Shown here: positions 14,924 through 23,064 of the stretch, in pieces | Layout: each line of letters begins with the position of its first letter | Position numbering within the stretch: position 1 is the stretch's first letter | NCBI GenBank assembly: GCA_035289305.1 | Contig: DATDXN010000030.1 | Coordinates: 1 to 34,950, forward strand | Origin: DATDXN01 sp035289305 | GTDB taxonomy: Bacteria > Patescibacteriota > Microgenomatia > UBA1406 > HO2-37-13b | Reading direction: 5' to 3' | Length of the DNA: 34,950 nucleotides | Program-made: the position numbers and the translations under genes | The notes under the pieces: model-generated | The model's database searches: none | The model's input: only the letters and a program-made list of their open reading frames with translations | Told to the model about the DNA's origin: nothing

Positions 14924-15710
14924 ATTGTACGGTAAAAACTTGTAATTGACCAAGACTCTTGATAATACTTTTTCTAAAAAGTATGAGAAAATAGAGCGAA
15001 AAGATTATAATAATAAAAGCAGAAAGTGTGATATTAAAATTTAATGTTCCCCAGTATAATTGATTTTCCTTCAAAAAGTCAAGCAATAAATACACACTAC
15101 CCACATACCAGAGGAAAAACCACACCAAAATGCCCCGAAGAATAATTCCCCTCCTTATCCAAAAAAGAAGTCGATAGGAAATGTAGCTTCCCAAAAAAAA
15201 GAGAAGCGATTCGTAGAATCCCGTCATATGGCGCGCCCCTTCATATCCACTATAGTTGACACGCAGGAAAAATGATGTTTTTGCGCCGGGAGCTTCCCCT
15301 GAAAAAAAACCACCGAGTTTTGCTATAGCAAACGCGAGAAATAAGGGAGGTATGACATAATCAATCACCTGAATAAACATCATCTTTTTGGCAGAAAGGA
15401 AGAGGGAAAAAAATAGCAACCCACCACAAATACCTCCATACAGTGAAAACCCCGGATATCCGTTAACCAAAATGAATTTGAGAATATCAAATCCAAAATC
15501 GCCAAAGTTGAGGATGATGTAGAAGATCCGCGCGAAAAATAATCCGCCCAGAAGCCCGACAAATACGCCGTCGAAAAGATCTTCTTCTTTGAAAGAAGTG
15601 AGCTTGATATTTTTCCAGAGGAAAAACAATCCCCAAAAAAACGCGAGCACGAGAAACACCCCTGCTGTGTAGATTTTGATAAACGCAAAGTTTAAAAGCA
15701 CCGGTAACAT
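14838..15710 (-). CDS. lgt: prolipoprotein diacylglyceryl transferase
   Basis: A 290-residue protein with about seven membrane segments. It transfers diacylglycerol from phosphatidylglycerol to the lipobox cysteine of prolipoproteins. The family pattern is visible: LYGGICGGLLFF corresponds to the usual YGGxxGG segment, LGGFFSGEAPGAKT stands where most members have GRxGNFxN, and GARHMTGFYES corresponds to RxPxQLYE. Several of these are more diverged than in well-studied enzymes, so activity is likely but unproven. ATG 15710 is preferred to a GTG at 15731 that would overlap the upstream gene. The C-terminal ~28 residues, basic and soluble, are encoded by DNA that also encodes the start of the DksA-like gene. 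Confidence 0.85.
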   Translation of the reverse strand: MLPVLLNFAFIKIYTAGVFLVLAFFWGLFFLWKNIKLTSFKEEDLFDGVFVGLLGGLFFARIFYIILNFGDFGFDILKFILVNGYPGFSLYGGICGGLLFFSLFLSAKKMMFIQVIDYVIPPLFLAFAIAKLGGFFSGEAPGAKTSFFLRVNYSGYEGARHMTGFYESLLFFLGSYISYRLLFWIRRGIILRGILVWFFLWYVGSVYLLLDFLKENQLYWGTLNFNITLSAFIIIIFSLYFLILFRKSIIKSLGQLQVFTVQYVTHTFTQRKRGASKKVDHRGDSAGKKN

Positions 15711-15727
15711 AGTACTCTTCAAGTATA

Positions 15728-16138
15728 TCACAGATTCAGGAGTACCAATCCGACAAGCGCAAAAACGACGCCTATTGTTTGGACAAAACTTACGTGCTCT
15801 TTCAGAAAGACTACCGAAAGCAACAAAGTGACGAGCGGGTACACTGCAATTGTTGCTCCAAAAACTCCGGCTGATTTTTTCTGCAGGAGAAAATAAAACA
15901 AGACCGATGCAATGGCTGAAAAAATCCCGGCAAGTACTCCAAATAATATCCCTCCACCGTCAAATTTCAGCGGTGGAGCTTGACGAGTGGCAAAGATAAA
16001 TACGATAGTAATAACAACAAGTGAAATACTGTTCCACAGACTCCCCTGTCCTGCAATTCTCGTTGCAGATAATTTGCCAAAAAACCCCCATAATCCCCAA
16101 AAAATAATGACCAATAAAGTCAGTAATGTAGTTTTCAC
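15728..16138 (-). CDS. single-EamA-domain transporter
   Basis: A 136-residue membrane protein with five TM segments, beginning TTLLTLLVIIFWGLWGFFGK. The end (AVYPLVTLLLSVVFLKEHVS) is the typical EamA helix motif. Full EamA permeases have two such domains; single-domain forms are expected to dimerise, as small multidrug resistance proteins do. Substrate unknown. The start codon is GTG; no ATG is available, and the -10 lies 14 bases upstream. It is the first gene of a six-gene operon (EamA, lgt, DksA-like, antiporter, LytR_C protein, microprotein) and is divergent from the GNAT gene. Confidence 0.88.
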   Translation of the reverse strand: MKTTLLTLLVIIFWGLWGFFGKLSATRIAGQGSLWNSISLVVITIVFIFATRQAPPLKFDGGGILFGVLAGIFSAIASVLFYFLLQKKSAGVFGATIAVYPLVTLLLSVVFLKEHVSFVQTIGVVFALVGLVLLNL

Positions 16139-16152
16139 TGTATGTATTTATT

Positions 16153-16158
16153 ATTATA
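16153..16158 (-). promoter_or_regulatory. -10 of the EamA operon, overlapping the divergent -10
   Basis: On the minus strand TATAAT; transcription would start near 16146, about 8 bases before the GTG start. The same ATTATAAT octamer provides TATAAT on the plus strand at 16155-16160 for the GNAT gene, so polymerase cannot occupy both at once. Confidence 0.6.
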
Positions 16159-16194
16159 ATTGAAGATGGAAAATAAGGATAAAAAATACATATT

Positions 16195-17064
16195 ATGTAT
16201 GTATTTAGTGCGATAGAAAAAGAAAATGGGGAGTATAATAGAAAAGATTTAACACAAAATATGGCGGAAAGATTGGAAAATTTGCATATTCATTTTGGAA
16301 CCGGTGGACAAATGAAAACAAATAAGTATAATGTAGCTGCAATTCCTCCTATGCAACATGAACAACAACCAATAACACCAGAACCACTACGCGTCAAGGA
16401 CAGATGCGAAGTATTGCGAAGCATCGAGCGGACGATATTACCAGTTGACTGTAAAGTCATTGCAGGATTTTTGATAAAAGACCCGACCATTGCTCCCCAT
16501 CTCGATTCTATTCCTGTACCCTTTTCAAATACCCCGGAACATATAGAACAAGCTGCGCAAGAAATTATGTGGTACTATAAAAATAAATCTGGCGATCCAG
16601 ACATTCAATCACAAATCCTTCCCCTTGTGGCGCGGAATGTATTTGACGACCTGCTGGGTGTAGTCACTATACGATGGGAAGGCGATCGATTTATTCCCAA
16701 AAGCACTCTTAAAATCGCCTCTATCGAAGGACTTCTTGTGGATCCCAAAGAGCGAAGACAGGGAATAGCAACGCGACTTCTCAAGGAAGCATTGCATATC
16801 ATATTTGAAGAGCAAGGGTTTGATGAGGCGCGCGCGTGGGTTCTTACTGATCCGAAAGCAGGAAATTACCAGCCAAATATTCATCTTTTTCTCAATAAAT
16901 TGCATTTCAGTCCTGTGGCAGATGATCCAAACGCCGCTCTTCATGACTCCTCATGGAAAGATTATCAAAAAAAAAGAGGAATAGATGTTGATGATCGAAG
17001 CGCTATATGGTTTTGCATGGAAAGGGAGAAATATTTTTCCCTTCTTGAGCGAAATGAATTATAA
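16195..17064 (+). CDS. GNAT-family N-acetyltransferase
   Basis: A protein of up to 289 residues. The acetyl-CoA binding motif A lies in the second half: IEGLLVDPKERRQGIATRLL, with RRQGIA as the pyrophosphate loop. The C-terminal part (HLFLNKLHFSPVADDP) matches the end of the GNAT fold. The N-terminal ~110 residues are a separate domain I do not recognise. The substrate is unknown; proteins, amines or antibiotics are possible. The start is uncertain: ATG 16195 follows a TATAAT at 16155 and a weak AAGGAT, while ATG 16261 follows a second TATAAT at 16234-16239 with a leader of about 15 bases, matching the leaderless trend here. The CBS-methyltransferase gene follows after 24 bp. Confidence 0.8.
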   Translation: MYVFSAIEKENGEYNRKDLTQNMAERLENLHIHFGTGGQMKTNKYNVAAIPPMQHEQQPITPEPLRVKDRCEVLRSIERTILPVDCKVIAGFLIKDPTIAPHLDSIPVPFSNTPEHIEQAAQEIMWYYKNKSGDPDIQSQILPLVARNVFDDLLGVVTIRWEGDRFIPKSTLKIASIEGLLVDPKERRQGIATRLLKEALHIIFEEQGFDEARAWVLTDPKAGNYQPNIHLFLNKLHFSPVADDPNAALHDSSWKDYQKKRGIDVDDRSAIWFCMEREKYFSLLERNEL

Positions 17065-17088
17065 TAGAAATAAGACGGTGTCTGTTGT

Positions 17089-18363
17089 ATGAAAATAGCA
17101 AGCGTCATTCATAAAACGCCAGTTACTATAGATGAACATACCCCTATCAAAGAAGGTGCCCAGCTTATTTTCAGTCTTGGTCTTTCTGCAATACCCATCA
17201 CGCGAGGCAAAAAACTTGTCGGTATACTGACCCAACACGATCTACTATCGCGCATGTACCCGAGCATCCAAGAGATTATCGAAGACTTTGCGCATGCTGC
17301 TGACTTTGAACATATCGAGCAAAATATCACCCAACTTCTGGAGGGTCCGGTATCGCAGATCATGAATAAAAAAATGATTACGGCAACAGCTGAAACTCCC
17401 CTCATGCAAGCACAGTCTCTCATGCTTGTGCATAAGTTCTCTCACCTCCCCATTATCAACGACAAACAAGAGCTTCTTGGTATTGTTTCGCAAGGAGACA
17501 TTTTCAGAAGACTCTTACGCAATGAGATGCCGCGACTTGAGAAGCAGCGATATGCAACTTTTGTGGGCCAGCATTATGACCTCATGGTCAATTGGCGAAA
17601 ACGCATGAACTACGAATATCCCATACTGGAAAAAGAGTTTAAAAAGGCACAGATAAAAAAAATACTTGATATCGGTGTTTGGACTGGAGAATATACCGTA
17701 CGTCTTGCCAAAAAGGGACGCTATACTATTTTGGGGCTTGATGAAAATACATTTATGATTGAGATATGTAACAAAAAACGAGAGAAACTTACTCCCGCCC
17801 TCAAAAAGCGCGTCTCATTTATGCTTTCTGATTTTACTCGACTTTCAGACAAGCTCCCGACAAAATATGACGCAGTAATATGTATGGGAAACGCGCTTCC
17901 CCATGTTTCAATTCCTTTACAGCAACTTTTCAAAGAAGTTTCCACAGTGCTGCGGAGTGATAAACCGCTTATCATTATTCAGATGCTCAATTTTGAAAAA
18001 ATTATAAAGATGAAAAATAGACTTATCAGTTTCATCATCCAAAAATCAAAGAATCATCCAACGAGTGAACATTTAACGCTTGAATACTTTGATTGTAAAA
18101 AAGGCGGCGGGATAATCCACAACGTCATCGTATTCACCTCTGATGGTAAAAACTGGATTTTCAAAGGCATCACGCGTATCAAAGTACGAAACATCAAAAA
18201 AATAGATATAGAGACGAGTCTTAAAAAAGCTGGATTTGATGATATAACATTTTCTGGAAATAGTGGTGAATATCAGGGAGAATACGGAGAACTTTCATTT
18301 GATACGCCTTTCAAACCACAAGAAAGCGATTGGCTAAATGTACGAGCGCAGAAAACACAATAA
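17089..18363 (+). CDS. CBS-pair and SAM-methyltransferase fusion protein
   Basis: A 424-residue two-part protein. Residues 1-145 hold two CBS motifs (VGILTQHDLLSR at 44-55; LGIVSQGDIFRRLL near 130-143) that form one Bateman module, which typically senses AMP, ATP or SAM. Residues about 155-424 are a class I methyltransferase: motif I is ILDIGVWTG (192-200), a relaxed form of DxGxGxG, and D218 in GLDEN is the acidic ribose-binding position. YDAVICMGNALPHVS fits motif IV of the family that methylates small molecules. The fusion suggests methylation controlled by adenylate level. It has no Shine-Dalgarno. Its stop is one base from the stop of the convergent four-CBS gene. Confidence 0.85.
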   Translation: MKIASVIHKTPVTIDEHTPIKEGAQLIFSLGLSAIPITRGKKLVGILTQHDLLSRMYPSIQEIIEDFAHAADFEHIEQNITQLLEGPVSQIMNKKMITATAETPLMQAQSLMLVHKFSHLPIINDKQELLGIVSQGDIFRRLLRNEMPRLEKQRYATFVGQHYDLMVNWRKRMNYEYPILEKEFKKAQIKKILDIGVWTGEYTVRLAKKGRYTILGLDENTFMIEICNKKREKLTPALKKRVSFMLSDFTRLSDKLPTKYDAVICMGNALPHVSIPLQQLFKEVSTVLRSDKPLIIIQMLNFEKIIKMKNRLISFIIQKSKNHPTSEHLTLEYFDCKKGGGIIHNVIVFTSDGKNWIFKGITRIKVRNIKKIDIETSLKKAGFDDITFSGNSGEYQGEYGELSFDTPFKPQESDWLNVRAQKTQ

Positions 18364-18364
18364 C

Positions 18365-19453
18365 TTATGGACTTTTTTGCTGTAAGTTTTTAGCCTTCTT
18401 CTTGACCTCTTGCAGGACTTTGGGTAAATTTTTCCCCTCACCTTTGATCCGCCGCAGCAATCTCGCACTTCCAAAGATCGAAAGTATCGCAGAAAACACG
18501 TTTTTATTTTTTCCTTTTGCGATGAAAAGCTGTGTTTTTTGCACTCCTCGCAGGTGCGAAACTCTATCTTTTATCTGTTTGATAAATGCCCCGGCTATGG
18601 CAAAACTCGCCCGCGGAAGATTTTTCGTCATCACTTCAAAAGGAGTCTGTTTCTTTTGAAGGAAATAATACCGCAAAAGATCTGTCGTCGTGATAACCCC
18701 GATGGGATGATATTTCTCATCGGCAACGACGACGCTTCCAACATGATGGGTAAGAATTATGTCGGCTGCTTCAGTGAGTGCGTTTCCCCGGGCAAGTGTG
18801 TAAATATGAGGCTTCATCACGGTCTTTATTTGCCGCTTCAATTGGGGTATTTTGTTTCCTTCACGCGAAGAAAAATGTTGTTTCTCTTTGGGAATAGTCA
18901 AATAGGAAATAAGATCAAAGTAACTCACCACACCGCGCAGTTTCATATCGGTGCCAATGACAATCAATTTTGATACGCGATATTTCTTAAAAAGTGAGAG
19001 GGCTCGTGAGAAAAAATCACTCTCGTAAAGAGAAACCATGGGATCTCTTCTTTTTGTCTCAAAAAATGACCCAATAGACGTTTTAAATAGTTGACAATCT
19101 TTGATAGAGTTGAGGATACGCCGGGCTGAAATAATGGCGAAGAATTTTCCTTCTTTGAAAACCGGCAAAAAATATATTTTTGACTGATACATGAGCTCGA
19201 CAACTTTGGCAAGAGGGAAATTGATATCAATGCGCGGGCAGTGGACGAGAGAGTGTCTGATCTTGGCATTTGAGGGGTAAGATTTTTTGATCATGCAATG
19301 ATACGGGCTCACCACCCCCAGATACTGATCTTCCTCATCAAAGACAAATGCCGCATCATGAGAGGATGAAAAAAGCGAAAGAACATGAGAAAGCCGCTCC
19401 TCCGGAGCTGTTTTGATGATATTCTCCTGTTTATAGATCGTATGAAGCGTCAT
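18365..19453 (-). CDS. four-CBS protein with HPF-like C-terminal segment
   Basis: A 362-residue soluble protein. Four CBS motifs are visible, giving two Bateman modules: around YLGVVSPYHC, FFAIISARRIL, LRGVVSYFDLI and PIGVITTTDLLRYY. The last ~85 residues are different: KDRVSHLRGVQKTQLFIAKG followed by SAILSIFGSARLL and GEGKNLPKVLQEVKKKA. The strand-helix order and the final GEG-x-L-helix resemble the S30AE/HPF ribosome-hibernation fold, but this is pattern matching, not proof. If correct, it would be an adenylate-sensing hibernation factor. Its ATG overlaps the pepA stop (ATGA), so it is translated with pepA. Confidence 0.75.
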   Translation of the reverse strand: MTLHTIYKQENIIKTAPEERLSHVLSLFSSSHDAAFVFDEEDQYLGVVSPYHCMIKKSYPSNAKIRHSLVHCPRIDINFPLAKVVELMYQSKIYFLPVFKEGKFFAIISARRILNSIKDCQLFKTSIGSFFETKRRDPMVSLYESDFFSRALSLFKKYRVSKLIVIGTDMKLRGVVSYFDLISYLTIPKEKQHFSSREGNKIPQLKRQIKTVMKPHIYTLARGNALTEAADIILTHHVGSVVVADEKYHPIGVITTTDLLRYYFLQKKQTPFEVMTKNLPRASFAIAGAFIKQIKDRVSHLRGVQKTQLFIAKGKNKNVFSAILSIFGSARLLRRIKGEGKNLPKVLQEVKKKAKNLQQKSP

Positions 19454-21093
19454 AATATTTCAAGAACCTTCATGATCGTACGGACACCCCATCCAGTTCC
19501 TCCTTTTGGGATGAGTCCCTTTTGCCCGTGAGCATTGTAGGAGGAACCTGCAATATCAAGATGCACCCACGCACGGCGATCTTTTACAAATTTTTGTAAA
19601 AAAAGCGCTGCGGTTACCGCCCCGCCCGACCGTATGCTCGTCACATTTTTGACATCGGCGATGTCGCTATCCAGTTGGGCCATGTATGCTTGATAAAGTG
19701 GCATCTCCCACAGTTCCTCCCCTTCCTTCTTCGCCGCAGCCGCAACAATTTTATTAAACGCCGGGTCTCTACCAAAAAGCCCGGTAATATCATCGCCCAA
19801 AGCGACAATAATAGCTCCTGTGAGTGTCGCAAGATCGATCATATAATCGGGCGCAAGATACTTCTGCGCATACGCCAACGCATCTGCCAAAGTCAGCCGT
19901 CCTTCAGCGTCAGTATTAAGAACTTCAACTGTTTTTCCATTAAGTGTGCGTACTATATCACCTGGCCGTATGGCAGTCCCCGAGGGCATGTTTTCACATA
20001 CCGGTAAAATTCCATACACGCAATGCTGTGGTTGAAGGTTTTTGTCAAGACCCGCAATAGTATGAAACACCCCCAACACCGTTGCACCCCCTGCCATGTC
20101 AATTTTCATATCTTGCATGGCCTCGCTTGGTTTGAGAGACAATCCTCCGGAGTCAAAGATGATTGATTTGCCAATGAGACAGATTTTTTTCGCTTCTTTT
20201 CGCAGATGTTTTGGTTTATCCCGATTAAATCGGGATTTATACGTCAATACGATGAATTGAGGCTTTCGAACACTCCCCTGCGCAACCCCGAGGAACGCTC
20301 CCATACCGAGCTTTTCACATTCCTCCCTATCAAGAACGTCAACCAAAATAGCTCCACGCGACTCCTCTCCAATACCCCGCGCTATATCAATAAAGGTATC
20401 AGGATGAAGATGCGAGGCAGGCTCATTGACGAGATCGCGGGTCATATATACGCCGCGAGCTTCTACGAAGGCGAAGTTTTTCCCCTCCAAAAAATCTTTC
20501 CTGATAGACTCTTTGGATACATCTAGGTAAAAATAGAGTTCTGTCACTCTTGTATTTTTTTTTCGTCTCTCAATGGACGCGTATTTCAAGAAATGGTACT
20601 GTGAAAGATACAGACTATGAGCCATGCTTTTTCCCATATGAAAGGGATCTTTCAGCCATTCTCCCTCAATAAAAAAAGCCGCCGATGTGTGGCGGTCTTT
20701 GGCAATTTTCTGCAGTGTGCTGCCAAGAGTATTTTGCACTGCAAGAAGTGCTTCGTCTCGCTTCCCTACCCCACAAATATACACTGTATCATAACCCATA
20801 GCTCCTGTTGATAGACTTAGTGAAAATATTTCTCCTTTTTTCCCCGTGAAAGAGAACGCACGCGCCTTTTGCGTGAGTTTTGCGCCAACTGAATGATCAA
20901 TTTTTTTGAACAATGTATTTTGTGCATATTCGTCCTGATAGACAGCTATAATAAGTGCCTGTGCTTTGGGATTTTTGAGGATATCTCCTAAAACAACATC
21001 TATGCGAAAATCTGCTAATTTGTGGTCGTTTAAAAAATGGGTATCATAAAAGGGAGTTGAGGATGAGATTTTTGATGAGCGTTTTACCTGCAT
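19450..21093 (-). CDS. pepA: leucyl aminopeptidase (M17)
   Basis: A 547-residue cytosolic two-metal aminopeptidase. The C-terminal catalytic domain has every expected element: the Lys in IGKSIIFDSGG, the Asp in FDSGG, MKIDMAGGATV, and the NTDAEGRLTLADAL signature with metal-binding Asp and Glu and catalytic Arg. The N-terminal domain (about 1-180) is the usual M17 macro-like domain. It removes N-terminal residues from peptides for amino-acid recycling. ATG 21093 is preferred because the ATG at 21120 lies directly after the -10 and before the predicted transcript start. A 19-bp palindromic repeat is inserted in frame, coding SRFNRD in the loop before the catalytic domain. Operon with the four-CBS gene. 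Confidence 0.95.
   Translation of the reverse strand: MQVKRSSKISSSTPFYDTHFLNDHKLADFRIDVVLGDILKNPKAQALIIAVYQDEYAQNTLFKKIDHSVGAKLTQKARAFSFTGKKGEIFSLSLSTGAMGYDTVYICGVGKRDEALLAVQNTLGSTLQKIAKDRHTSAAFFIEGEWLKDPFHMGKSMAHSLYLSQYHFLKYASIERRKKNTRVTELYFYLDVSKESIRKDFLEGKNFAFVEARGVYMTRDLVNEPASHLHPDTFIDIARGIGEESRGAILVDVLDREECEKLGMGAFLGVAQGSVRKPQFIVLTYKSRFNRDKPKHLRKEAKKICLIGKSIIFDSGGLSLKPSEAMQDMKIDMAGGATVLGVFHTIAGLDKNLQPQHCVYGILPVCENMPSGTAIRPGDIVRTLNGKTVEVLNTDAEGRLTLADALAYAQKYLAPDYMIDLATLTGAIIVALGDDITGLFGRDPAFNKIVAAAAKKEGEELWEMPLYQAYMAQLDSDIADVKNVTSIRSGGAVTAALFLQKFVKDRRAWVHLDIAGSSYNAHGQKGLIPKGGTGWGVRTIMKVLEIL
20218..20236. repeat. CCCGATT palindrome, copy 3, inside pepA
   Basis: ATCCCGATTAAATCGGGAT, a near-perfect palindrome of the same family as 9038-9052 and 10866-10884. 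Read on the pepA strand it encodes SRFNRD in frame, in a loop that is several residues longer than in E. coli PepA. Confidence 0.8.
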
Positions 21094-21120
21094 ATCAAAT
21101 ATGTATCCTAATAAACACAT

Positions 21121-21149
21121 ACTATACTCGTTCCCTCTTCTCCTGTCAA
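21121..21149 (-). promoter_or_regulatory. promoter of pepA
   Basis: On the minus strand TTGACA (21144-21149), a 17-bp spacer and TATAGT (21121-21126). Transcription should start near 21114, about 21 bases before ATG 21093. The -35 overlaps the control region of the divergent tRNA gene. Confidence 0.8.
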
Positions 21150-21155
21150 GCAGTG

Positions 21156-21161
21156 TATAAT
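21156..21161 (+). promoter_or_regulatory. -10 element of tRNA-Leu
   Basis: Consensus TATAAT, 14 bases before the mature tRNA 5' end. No convincing -35. Confidence 0.6.
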
Positions 21162-21175
21162 GGGATTGTATAGAC

Positions 21176-21258
21176 GCCGCGGTGCTGGAATGGTAGACAG
21201 GCCAGTCTCAAAAACTGGTGATGGCAACATCGTGAGAGTTCGACTCTCTCCCGCGGCA
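21176..21258 (+). tRNA. tRNA-Leu (anticodon CAA)
   Basis: A type II tRNA. The acceptor stem is GCCGCGG (21176-21182) with CCGCGGC (21251-21257) and discriminator A (21258). The anticodon stem CCAGT/ACTGG (21202-21206, 21214-21218) holds the loop CTCAAAA with anticodon CAA at 21209-21211, reading UUG. The long variable arm (GATG/CATC around 21220-21232) and T-arm GAGAG-TTCGACT-CTCTC (21234-21250) complete the fold. The 3' CCA is not encoded: ACCC follows. Confidence 0.96.
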
Positions 21259-21292
21259 CCCATATTTTCTATATATTATTGAAGAATCCTCC

Positions 21293-21321
21293 TTGACAAG
21301 AAATAAATGTGAGAGTAATAT
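21293..21321 (+). promoter_or_regulatory. promoter of the FN3-LamG gene
   Basis: TTGACA (21293-21298), a 17-bp spacer and a weaker -10, TAATAT (21316-21321). The leader to ATG 21372 would be about 44 bases, longer than elsewhere in the window. Confidence 0.5.
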
Positions 21322-21371
21322 ATTGCACATATTCAATTTTCGTTTATAAATAGAGTGTTTCGGATTTATTT

Positions 21372-23000
21372 ATGAATAAATTCCTTGTCAAAATAACTAT
21401 TGTCTCCGTTCTTCTGGCAAGCATCAGCATTCTATCACTTGCAATTACCAGTCTTATCAACAATGATAAAGTACGAGGCCAAACACCTCCGCCTCCCTTG
21501 GGACAATGGGAAGTCATTTATGATAAGACAACAACTACACCGCTCACCAATATCGTTGTTACTGGCCTTAATGGAGACGCTGATGAAGTGTATAAAGTAA
21601 CGTGGCTTTTAAACCAATATGCGTTTCCCAATACCGGTGGTTTTGATCCGATAAACTGTGCAGGATGTGGAGAACCTTCGGTAAGATTGAATAGCAATGC
21701 CGATCCGATTTATGACGTGTGGCTATATGAGGGAATCGGCAACACGATCCAACCGCAAACGTTTACCTCAATCAATCATGGAATAATCGGAGGAAGCACA
21801 CGAGGTGAAAAACCCCAGTTAATTGAAGCAACATTGCGCGTCAAAAGCGGCGTTCCCCGGGTATTTTCATCAAAATCAACCAGTATAGAAGGCCAACCTG
21901 CAACAACAATCAGTCATGATGACCATGGAGGAGTCTGGTGGAATACCACTGATAATGTAACAGAATTATTGTTCACCACGGGCGTGATAGATGATATCGG
22001 TCCAGGTTCCCGTTTGATCGTTGAGCGCTTATCATCTGCTTCCACAATCATATCTCCTCCTCCCACACAAGACACAACTGCCCCATCCACACCCACCGGC
22101 CTTACCGCTACGACAATTTCATCTTCGCAAATTGACCTTTTATGGACTACTTCTATTGATGACACCGGAGTTTCCGGATACAGAGTGGAAAGATGTCAAG
22201 GATCAGGATGTACGGCATTTACACAAATCGCGAGCCCGATTGGCACTGTCTATGCGGATACCAATCTCACTGCAAGCACGACCTATCAATATCGTGTTCT
22301 TGCCTTTGATGTAGCGGGAAACCTTTCGCCATACTCGCCTGTTACTTCAGCAACGACACAAACGGCAACGCCACCCACTGCAGGACTGCTCTCGTATTGG
22401 TCATTTGATGAAGGATCAGGCACTACTGCCTCCGACACATCAGGTAACAACCATACAGGAACGCTCACTAATGGGGCCACATGGACCACGGGAAAAGCAG
22501 GAAACGCAGTTAATCTCGATGGTATTGATGATTTTGTCGATTTGGGGAGCTTTGTACCGGTATCCGCAGGAGGAGCACGATCTTTCTCTACATGGATTAA
22601 GTTAAGCGCTATTAACAAATTCAACCCTATCATCGAATGGGGCATTGACACGTCCAATCAACTCTTTGGAATTGGTGTTAGTTCTTCAAACAACGTGCGC
22701 ATTGATAATGGCGCAAAAACCTGTAACGCTCCGACAGTATTTTCCGCTGATACGTGGTATCATATTGCCATAACAGGTTCTGGAAATAACATGAATACCT
22801 ATACGCTATACGTAAATGGAGCGTCTACGCCATGCGCGACAAGCTCTACTATAAATACGGCGACTTCTGGAGCTATCGATATAGGAAACGATCCGGGAAT
22901 TGGCAGTGCAAATGAGTTAAGCGGTGTTATTGACGAGGCGAGAATATATGATCGCGCATTGACGTCTGCAGAAGTCTTCACTCTGATGCAAACCCCATAA
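21372..23000 (+). CDS. secreted FN3-LamG surface protein
   Basis: A 542-residue protein with an N-terminal membrane segment or signal (about 7-28, KITIVSVLLASISILSLAI). There is no lipobox. A beta-rich domain follows (about 43-230); its end, DDIGPGSRLIVERL, resembles the last strand of jelly-roll domains in phage tail and receptor-binding proteins. Residues about 234-333 are a fibronectin type III domain (APSTPTGLTA ... YQYRVLAFDVAGN), and 338-542 a concanavalin-like LamG domain (GLLSYWSFDEGSG ... DEARIYDRALTSAEV). The array fits adhesion or glycan binding at the cell surface, relevant for an episymbiont. The order phage-like domain, FN3, LamG is inferred from sequence texture. It follows tRNA-Leu by 113 bp, so a boundary of an acquired segment is possible. 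Confidence 0.82.
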   Translation: MNKFLVKITIVSVLLASISILSLAITSLINNDKVRGQTPPPPLGQWEVIYDKTTTTPLTNIVVTGLNGDADEVYKVTWLLNQYAFPNTGGFDPINCAGCGEPSVRLNSNADPIYDVWLYEGIGNTIQPQTFTSINHGIIGGSTRGEKPQLIEATLRVKSGVPRVFSSKSTSIEGQPATTISHDDHGGVWWNTTDNVTELLFTTGVIDDIGPGSRLIVERLSSASTIISPPPTQDTTAPSTPTGLTATTISSSQIDLLWTTSIDDTGVSGYRVERCQGSGCTAFTQIASPIGTVYADTNLTASTTYQYRVLAFDVAGNLSPYSPVTSATTQTATPPTAGLLSYWSFDEGSGTTASDTSGNNHTGTLTNGATWTTGKAGNAVNLDGIDDFVDLGSFVPVSAGGARSFSTWIKLSAINKFNPIIEWGIDTSNQLFGIGVSSSNNVRIDNGAKTCNAPTVFSADTWYHIAITGSGNNMNTYTLYVNGASTPCATSSTINTATSGAIDIGNDPGIGSANELSGVIDEARIYDRALTSAEVFTLMQTP

Positions 23001-23019
23001 ATCTCAAAAATTATCAGTA

Positions 23020-23047
23020 TTGACTTTTACGTAGAATACCTTAGAAT
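23020..23047 (+). promoter_or_regulatory. promoter of the 23065 gene
   Basis: TTGACT (23020-23025), a 16-bp spacer and TAGAAT (23042-23047). The start near 23054 leaves a leader of about 11 bases and no Shine-Dalgarno. Confidence 0.65.
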
Positions 23048-23064
23048 TCTTTTAGTCTTAAGCT

